DNA from: Planctomycetota bacterium | GTDB taxonomy: Bacteria > Planctomycetota > UBA11346 | DNA: 20,031 bases | Reading direction: 5' to 3' | Assembly: GCA_024641365.1 (NCBI GenBank) | Contig: JAHEDF010000017.1 | Location: forward strand, 1 to 20,031 | Shown here: one piece after another, positions 15,371 to 20,031 of the stretch | How positions within the stretch are numbered: position 1 is the first letter of the stretch | Layout of the letters: every line of letters starts with the position of its first letter | Position numbers and translations under genes: made by a program | Notes under the pieces: generated by a model | What the model was told of the DNA's origin: nothing | Database searches by the model: none | What the model saw: the letters and a program-made list of their open reading frames with translations, nothing else

Positions 15371-16960
15371 CTATTTGAGCAACTGCATCAAACCGGAATC
15401 CCGTAATAGTTGAGCAATTTGTGACGCTGGTAATGTCCCTTCCAATACCAATTGCTCAGGTAGTCCTGTTTTAATATTACATTCAATCGACACTTGCGGT
15501 AGCCCTGGTTGTTGTTCGCCACCTAATAATAAAACTAAGGTGCGCACATACGGTGTTAGGTTGGTTGTAAACACGACTATTCCAGAGGCCCCTTCCGGCG
15601 CACCAATGGTCATACTTTTTTCAGAGATAGCTGTTGCCGCCACTGCTGCATCTTGAGCGCTTGATTGGACAGACATTAAAAAGCGTTCATTCGCAACTAA
15701 AACAGAATCTATATCGCCTTCTTTTTCTCGGTATCCTGTGGCAACGCCGGCAGATACTACTTCACCAATTTTACCAGTAATTGTTTGCGATAATAATGTA
15801 ATAAGCGATAAGACCTCTTGTGCCTTGGGTTGATCACTGATGTAACGGGATTCACCAACCACTTTACCATTCGCATGTGCAATATCCGCACTGTAAGCGA
15901 ATGGACCTGCGCGATCTGCTAAGGCCCATAAGGCTGTCCAATTTTCTTCCACTAAGGGGGTCCAACGATCACCAGCCTTTGCCTTTACTAATGGTAAAAA
16001 AATATGACCAAGCTGTTCCGCCTGACCTTGCCAACGAATATTTCCTGCCGCATTTAGCATGGAATCTTGGGAGCGAACGATTGACAAAAGTCGTGATGGT
16101 TGATTGCGTTGATTTGAAATCCAGACCGCTAGTTGGCTTTCAGGTAATGCCTGAACAGATAAAGAAAAATGTAAAACACCTTGGTGATCTGGACTCACAG
16201 ATAATTCAATGTTTTGGATTTGATTGATAAATGCATTCCAACCCGCAGCAATTACAGATCCAAGCCAAGCAGTATTATTTCCAAATGCTGCTAATCCTTT
16301 TGCTGCCTCATTTTCACTATTAAAAATGGTATCGCTTATTTGAAATTGTTTAACATAATCTGCGTTTGCGCGAAAAATTAATGGGGCTTCAGTGATTGCA
16401 GGTGGTAATTGATAGGCGGCTAATGCTCGACATTCAGCAATATTCCCTGCTAAATAAGCAGCTCGGTCACTGACCAGTAATCGGTATTCTATGAGCCCAT
16501 CATTGCCATTTTGTGTATAGACGACCGTCCCTTCACGTTCATTAACACGAATTAATGGTGAGTCTTCTCCAAACGACGCACCAAAATTATCTAAAAATAA
16601 TCGACGGTCACTTAATGGGACAATCGCCACCAGCTTTGGCTCTTTTGCTCGCCAACCCATGAGTGCAGGGCGTGATAAATCGATGCCATCCAATGTGCGT
16701 GAACGAAATAATAATCGCGCCATACCAGCACGCATAGGAGTCGGGTCGATACCCAAGCCAGCAGCAAATTGTGTTGTTTCACGATCTAATAATCGCGGAT
16801 CATTAACTTTTAAAACCGCTAACGTTGAACTTAACGGATTGTTAGCATCTTTCACTTCTCCAGCATTCGCCGTTAGTGATAAAGCAATCATTGCAGTAAT
16901 CGTTGCAGTAACAGTACAGAGAACTGTTTGCAATTTTGTTCTCATCAATGGTAACTGCAT
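15371..16960 (-). CDS. Exported protein of unknown function
   Basis: The start is set at the ATG at 16960, giving 529 residues. AGGAG lies 8 bases upstream, and a good signal peptide follows (MRTK, hydrophobic core, cleavage after ANA at residue 33). The frame continues 26 codons further upstream, but that stretch has no such support. The mature protein is a mixed alpha/beta chain without repeats, membrane spans or catalytic motifs that I recognise. Words such as DGIDLSRPALMGW, LVAIVPLSDRRLFLDNFG and YLAGNIAECRA, followed by two similar-looking halves, recall DUF3352-type exported proteins of planctomycetes, but this is a weak impression. The gene lies between mreC (upstream, same strand, 216-base gap) and the phosphofructokinase gene. 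No function is proposed. Confidence 0.75.
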   Translation of the reverse strand: MQLPLMRTKLQTVLCTVTATITAMIALSLTANAGEVKDANNPLSSTLAVLKVNDPRLLDRETTQFAAGLGIDPTPMRAGMARLLFRSRTLDGIDLSRPALMGWRAKEPKLVAIVPLSDRRLFLDNFGASFGEDSPLIRVNEREGTVVYTQNGNDGLIEYRLLVSDRAAYLAGNIAECRALAAYQLPPAITEAPLIFRANADYVKQFQISDTIFNSENEAAKGLAAFGNNTAWLGSVIAAGWNAFINQIQNIELSVSPDHQGVLHFSLSVQALPESQLAVWISNQRNQPSRLLSIVRSQDSMLNAAGNIRWQGQAEQLGHIFLPLVKAKAGDRWTPLVEENWTALWALADRAGPFAYSADIAHANGKVVGESRYISDQPKAQEVLSLITLLSQTITGKIGEVVSAGVATGYREKEGDIDSVLVANERFLMSVQSSAQDAAVAATAISEKSMTIGAPEGASGIVVFTTNLTPYVRTLVLLLGGEQQPGLPQVSIECNIKTGLPEQLVLEGTLPASQIAQLLRDSGLMQLLK

Positions 16961-17176
16961 AAAGCACGCTCCTACCAGACAAAGGTAACCACCGCTACAC
17001 GGTGTCGCAAGTCCACTCACCACCACTGCACGAATCACCGTGCCACAGCTACCTATGCCAAGGCTGAATTCGTCTCTGGAACATCGTTCAATTATTCACA
17101 ATTGATACAAATTGAGGTTTGAGCGCATTGGAAATGAGGAGTGCGCTTTGTTACACAAGTGTTCTTAGCGTCGTAT

Positions 17177-17968
17177 TTACTTTGCAGCTGGTCGCACATC
17201 GAAACGCAAGATCAAAAGCGACTCAGCAATATCTGCTTCTCGCATTGGCGTCACTTCCACATGCCAGTGATCCGCTGTCGCCGAACGTGATGCTGCTACG
17301 ACTGTTCCCAGAACTAACCCAGGTGGAAAACGCCCTTGCGTGCCTGCTGTAACCACCTGTTGCCCCGGTTTCACCACTAAGTCGCGACGCTCTTCAATGT
17401 AATCTAACATCAGCAATCCTCGCTTACCAACACCACTGAGCACGCCCTCAGCGATAATGGCCTCTTCACCCAGCAAAGCCGCAGGAACACGACTCTCACT
17501 ATCCGTTACTTGTTGTACCAAGCAGCGGCCTTCCTGCACACCAACCACGGTACCAACTAACGACCACCCCAGACAAACAGCCATGCCAACGCCAACACCA
17601 TCAACCGCCCCAGCATCCAACTCGCAATAGCGGCGGCCTTGCCTCAAGGTGCGGGCAATAACGCGTGCTCGCACCATCACCGCTTGTTCTGGCGGAACCC
17701 CACCTTCGCCTTTTATCGACAAATAATCTTGTAATCGTGAGCGTAAAATCGCGTTTTCTGCGTTAATGCGCACCATTTGTTCTGACATGTGCAACAATTG
17801 TTCACTTGGCGTGAGCGTTGGTGCTGATGAATGCAAGCCCGCTTGTATGGGAGTTCCTAGCCAACCGAGTGGACCACGCGCAAAAAGCGTCCATCCGGCC
17901 CATGATAAGACGCCAGTCATAACAAAACCGCTTCCTATCCACCACCATGTGCGCGAGCGTGCGTTCAT
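17177..17968 (-). CDS. mreC: Rod shape-determining protein MreC
   Basis: A 263-residue protein of normal MreC size. One membrane span at residues 10-29 (WWIGSGFVMTGVLSWAGW) is followed by a short coiled coil (57-85, LLHMSEQMVRINAENAILRSRLQDYL). The two beta-barrel halves come next: VRARVIARTLRQGRRYCELDAG, VGMAVCLGWSLVGTVVGV and LVQQVTDSESRVPA, then GLLMLDYIEERRDLVVKPGQQVVTAGTQGRFPPGLVLGTV. These are family hallmarks. MreC links the cytoplasmic MreB filament and MreD to the periplasmic wall-synthesis enzymes. Neither mreB nor mreD is in view, although the three usually form an operon; mreC is divergent from a response regulator gene. No strong Shine-Dalgarno precedes the ATG at 17968. Confidence 0.93.
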   Translation of the reverse strand: MNARSRTWWWIGSGFVMTGVLSWAGWTLFARGPLGWLGTPIQAGLHSSAPTLTPSEQLLHMSEQMVRINAENAILRSRLQDYLSIKGEGGVPPEQAVMVRARVIARTLRQGRRYCELDAGAVDGVGVGMAVCLGWSLVGTVVGVQEGRCLVQQVTDSESRVPAALLGEEAIIAEGVLSGVGKRGLLMLDYIEERRDLVVKPGQQVVTAGTQGRFPPGLVLGTVVAASRSATADHWHVEVTPMREADIAESLLILRFDVRPAAK

Positions 17969-18025
17969 TGTTTACATGGTGTGCACAAATCCCGGCGCAG
18001 GAAGAGCTTTTGCTGCAAAAATATG

Positions 18026-18037
18026 TTACTATAGTAA
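18026..18037. promoter_or_regulatory. 12-bp AT-rich palindrome in divergent gap
   Basis: TTACTATAGTAA is a perfect palindrome in the 189-base gap between mreC and the response regulator. A TTGCTG at 18010-18015 lies 16 bases before TAGTAA (18032-18037) and could form a weak plus-strand promoter, in which case the palindrome overlaps the -10 region. It could equally be an operator for both genes. Confidence 0.4.
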
Positions 18038-18157
18038 AGAGTATCCTACAGCATAGGGACTTATACAAGCAGTGAGCAACGGTCACGGACCTTGTTTTTT
18101 CCTGCTGATAACATTCACTCGTTTTTCATAAAAACGACTGATAAGGACGTCAGTGAA

Positions 18158-19363
18158 ATGACAAACTCGTTACACATTATGGTGGTCGATGATCGCCCTG
18201 ATAGTGTTTTATTTCTTACCGAGTTTTTATTGGCTCGTTCGCACACGGTTGAAACGTGCAGTTCCGGTGCTGAGGCCTTGGAAGCCATCATGAGCCGGCA
18301 ACGCACACCACATACATTTAATTTGTTAATATGTGATGTGGCGATGCCAGGTATGGATGGTATTGCGTTAGCAAGAGAGCTGCGACGACGCAACGTGCTC
18401 ATCCCGATTGCGCTCTATACTGCCTACAGCGCTATGCATTCTAATTTAAATAAGGATGCGGAAGAAATAAAAGCGCTTGCAGTATTACATAAACCGCTCG
18501 AATTGCGGCGCATAGAAAATGTACTCAAAGAAGTCTTGCATAATCGCTATAGCACGGGCACGCAACGAAAAGAAAAAGACCAACCATTTTTTGGAACGTC
18601 ACGCGTAGCCCGACCTGCGACGGAAACCATTCGCAAACAAACCATAACTCCTGAAGAAATGACTGATCCTTTATCTGGCGGTTACGCACTCGAACCGCGC
18701 ACGCCTGGACCATTACCAACGCCGCTGCCAATGGATGCACCATTACCGCCGCAATTTCCTCCACCCATTCGAACGCCGTTACCATTTCCTATTGATCGTC
18801 ATGATCCGGCCACACGTTCGATGCCGTCATTTAGGACTCCCTTGCCACAATCACCACAAGAAAATGACGGTACCGGCCGCCCCATGAATCCAAAATTCCG
18901 GACACCACTGCCATTTTTACAAGGCGAGCAACCTCCAATTGCGCCACCTGTAATTCCGCCACAAGTCGCATCTGCGCCACCCATTCGGTATTCTACATCC
19001 GATCCAAAACGGCGAACCCCGCCACCATCTGATCAAGACCTCCCCTTTCCGACAACGGCATTTATTCGACGTAGTGTCAAGGGTCCAGCTAAAGATGGAG
19101 CTGGACAGTCATTAAAAGGAACTAATAAATTTTCTTCACATCAAGAACCAGGCCCAGTAACCGCACGCATACGACGCACCGTTACTGGTTCTTATGCTCC
19201 GCCTATTGGGGGCAATGATGAAAAACCACCACCCGCTGCAGGTCCAACGCGTGCTGTTGCCTGTGCGCATTGTAATAAAATATTTATGGTGGCCATTCGC
19301 AGTGCTACTTACACATCCGTGTGCGTGCATTGTGGGCAAATGAATCGCATTGAACCGCTTTAA
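18158..19363 (+). CDS. Response regulator with proline-rich repeats and C-terminal zinc ribbon
   Basis: The ATG at 18158 (401 residues) is chosen because the receiver fold starts right after it and AAGGA lies about 10 bases upstream; the longer frame starts with TTG. Residues 5-130 are a receiver domain with Asp11-Asp12, phosphorylated Asp60 (ICDVAMPGMDG), Thr88 and Lys112 (HKP). Residues 135-360 are low-complexity and rich in Pro, Thr, Arg and Gln. They hold IRTPLPF (204-210), FRTPLPQ (225-231) and FRTPLPF (247-253) at a 21-22 residue period, a related TPLP at 188-191, and two IRR[ST]V[KT]G words (303-309, 338-344). The C-terminus has CxxC-N16-CxxC (Cys369, 372, 389, 392), a small zinc ribbon. 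No DNA-binding or enzymatic output domain is seen, so protein interaction is the likely output. The partner kinase is unknown; the hybrid kinase at 11284-13326 is the only one in view. Confidence 0.85.
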   Translation: MTNSLHIMVVDDRPDSVLFLTEFLLARSHTVETCSSGAEALEAIMSRQRTPHTFNLLICDVAMPGMDGIALARELRRRNVLIPIALYTAYSAMHSNLNKDAEEIKALAVLHKPLELRRIENVLKEVLHNRYSTGTQRKEKDQPFFGTSRVARPATETIRKQTITPEEMTDPLSGGYALEPRTPGPLPTPLPMDAPLPPQFPPPIRTPLPFPIDRHDPATRSMPSFRTPLPQSPQENDGTGRPMNPKFRTPLPFLQGEQPPIAPPVIPPQVASAPPIRYSTSDPKRRTPPPSDQDLPFPTTAFIRRSVKGPAKDGAGQSLKGTNKFSSHQEPGPVTARIRRTVTGSYAPPIGGNDEKPPPAAGPTRAVACAHCNKIFMVAIRSATYTSVCVHCGQMNRIEPL

Positions 19364-19415
19364 TTATGCCTAGGCGTGGTATGATTAGAAACACCACTGC
19401 GGTTTAATTACATGT

Positions 19416-20031
19416 ATGTCTGAAACTATACACGAAGCAGTCGCTGCATTTATTTCCTACATTCGTGATGCACGACAAGCGAGTGAACACACCTTACGCG
19501 CCTATACTCATGAGCTAAACAATTGGTTACTGTGGTGCGATAAACAACAATCAGAACCTATTCCAGTTGCTCAACTCGATGCCATGTTGTTGCGCATGTG
19601 GTTAGCTGATCGCGCAGCTGGTGCTAACGATCAAAAATCTCCTTCGGCTGCAACTTTAGCTCGCAGCGTCGCCGCATTACGTGCCTTTGGAAAATTCTTG
19701 GCTACCAGCGAACGGTTAGGCGGTAACCCCGCTGCCTTGTTGCGATCACCACGCGTAAAAAGAAAATTACCGCATTATTTAGAAAGCCACGATTTAGAAG
19801 CGCTCCTGCAAGCACCAACTGGAGACGATGAGGCTGCGCTTCGTGACCGCGCAATTTTAGAAGCGCTGTACAGTACAGGCATGCGTGTTGGTGAATTAGT
19901 GTCCTTAAATGATCGACAAATAGATGTTATTGGTGGTGTTGTGGTAGTACGTGGTAAAGGACGTAAAGAACGACTCGCGCCATTAGGGCGTCCAGCAGTT
20001 CGTGCTATAGAAGCGTACCGTAAATTGCGAG
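19416..20031 (+). CDS. xer: Xer-type tyrosine recombinase, 5' part only
   Basis: Direct translation from the ATG at 19416 gives 205 intact codons running off the right edge. Residues 5-100 form the SAM-like N-terminal DNA-binding domain (FISYIRDARQASEHTLRAYTHELNNWLLW). The catalytic domain starts with PRVKRKLPHYLESHDLEALL. STGMRVGELVSL at 153-164 carries the first catalytic Arg (157). VRGKGRKERLAPLG at 178-191 carries the beta-hairpin Lys (181). The remaining His, Arg, His and Tyr lie outside the window. Spacing and motifs match XerC/XerD, which resolve chromosome dimers at dif, rather than phage integrases; which of the two it is cannot be told. An earlier ATG at 19412 hits a stop at once. 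No clear Shine-Dalgarno is seen. It follows the response regulator on the same strand after 52 bases. Confidence 0.93.
   Translation, partial: MSETIHEAVAAFISYIRDARQASEHTLRAYTHELNNWLLWCDKQQSEPIPVAQLDAMLLRMWLADRAAGANDQKSPSAATLARSVAALRAFGKFLATSERLGGNPAALLRSPRVKRKLPHYLESHDLEALLQAPTGDDEAALRDRAILEALYSTGMRVGELVSLNDRQIDVIGGVVVVRGKGRKERLAPLGRPAVRAIEAYRKLR

Noticed and set aside
19376..19397. GTGGT/ACCAC hairpin between response regulator and recombinase
   Set aside because: A 5-bp stem with a 12-base loop and no T-run is too weak to call as a terminator.

Overview
The window reads as an ordinary, densely coded chromosomal segment of a bacterium of the PVC superphylum, most likely a planctomycete or a close relative. 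The support is indirect. It holds a formylglycine-type sulfatase with an extra C-terminal beta domain, a sigma-factor-like protein fused to a transmembrane segment and a sugar-binding-like domain, a PPi-dependent phosphofructokinase, and a TPR protein of a type I associate with planctomycetes. Base composition is moderate, with many TTA leucine codons. No rRNA, tRNA, CRISPR array or intact transposase was seen.

Layout, left to right. (1) 1-4167: the 5' part of dut (dUTPase, minus strand) diverges from smc (full-length chromosome condensation ATPase). The gap between them carries a GC-rich heptamer repeat and a long inverted repeat. (2) 4199-10237: an apparent carbohydrate-related block. A minus-strand gene encodes a sigma-region-4-like protein with one membrane span and a C-terminal beta-sandwich domain. 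A roughly 660-base gap follows with a probable MITE. Next comes a minus-strand secreted sulfatase, then a divergent short-chain dehydrogenase of sugar-dehydrogenase type. The sulfatase/dehydrogenase gap contains three separate dyads. (3) 10238-13326: a nested-hairpin element, an exported TPR protein and a hybrid histidine kinase, all on the plus strand. (4) 13364-16960, minus strand: a small retropepsin-like protein directly behind a PPi-dependent phosphofructokinase, then an exported protein of unknown function. (5) 17177-20031: mreC on the minus strand without mreB or mreD in view, divergent from a response regulator with a proline-rich RTPLP-repeat linker and a C-terminal zinc ribbon. After it comes the 5' part of a Xer-type tyrosine recombinase that runs off the window.

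Two genes not bounded by both a start and a stop inside the window were recovered by direct translation: dut at the left edge and the Xer recombinase at the right edge. Starts of five other genes were moved inward on the basis of Shine-Dalgarno spacing or signal peptides.

The most unusual object is the 4199-6772 gene. It joins a cytoplasmic DNA-binding sigma-like module to an extracytoplasmic ligand-binding-like module in one polypeptide, beside genes that could process sulfated polysaccharide. The second is the response regulator with a repeated short motif and zinc ribbon. Functional links between neighbours are inference from position only.
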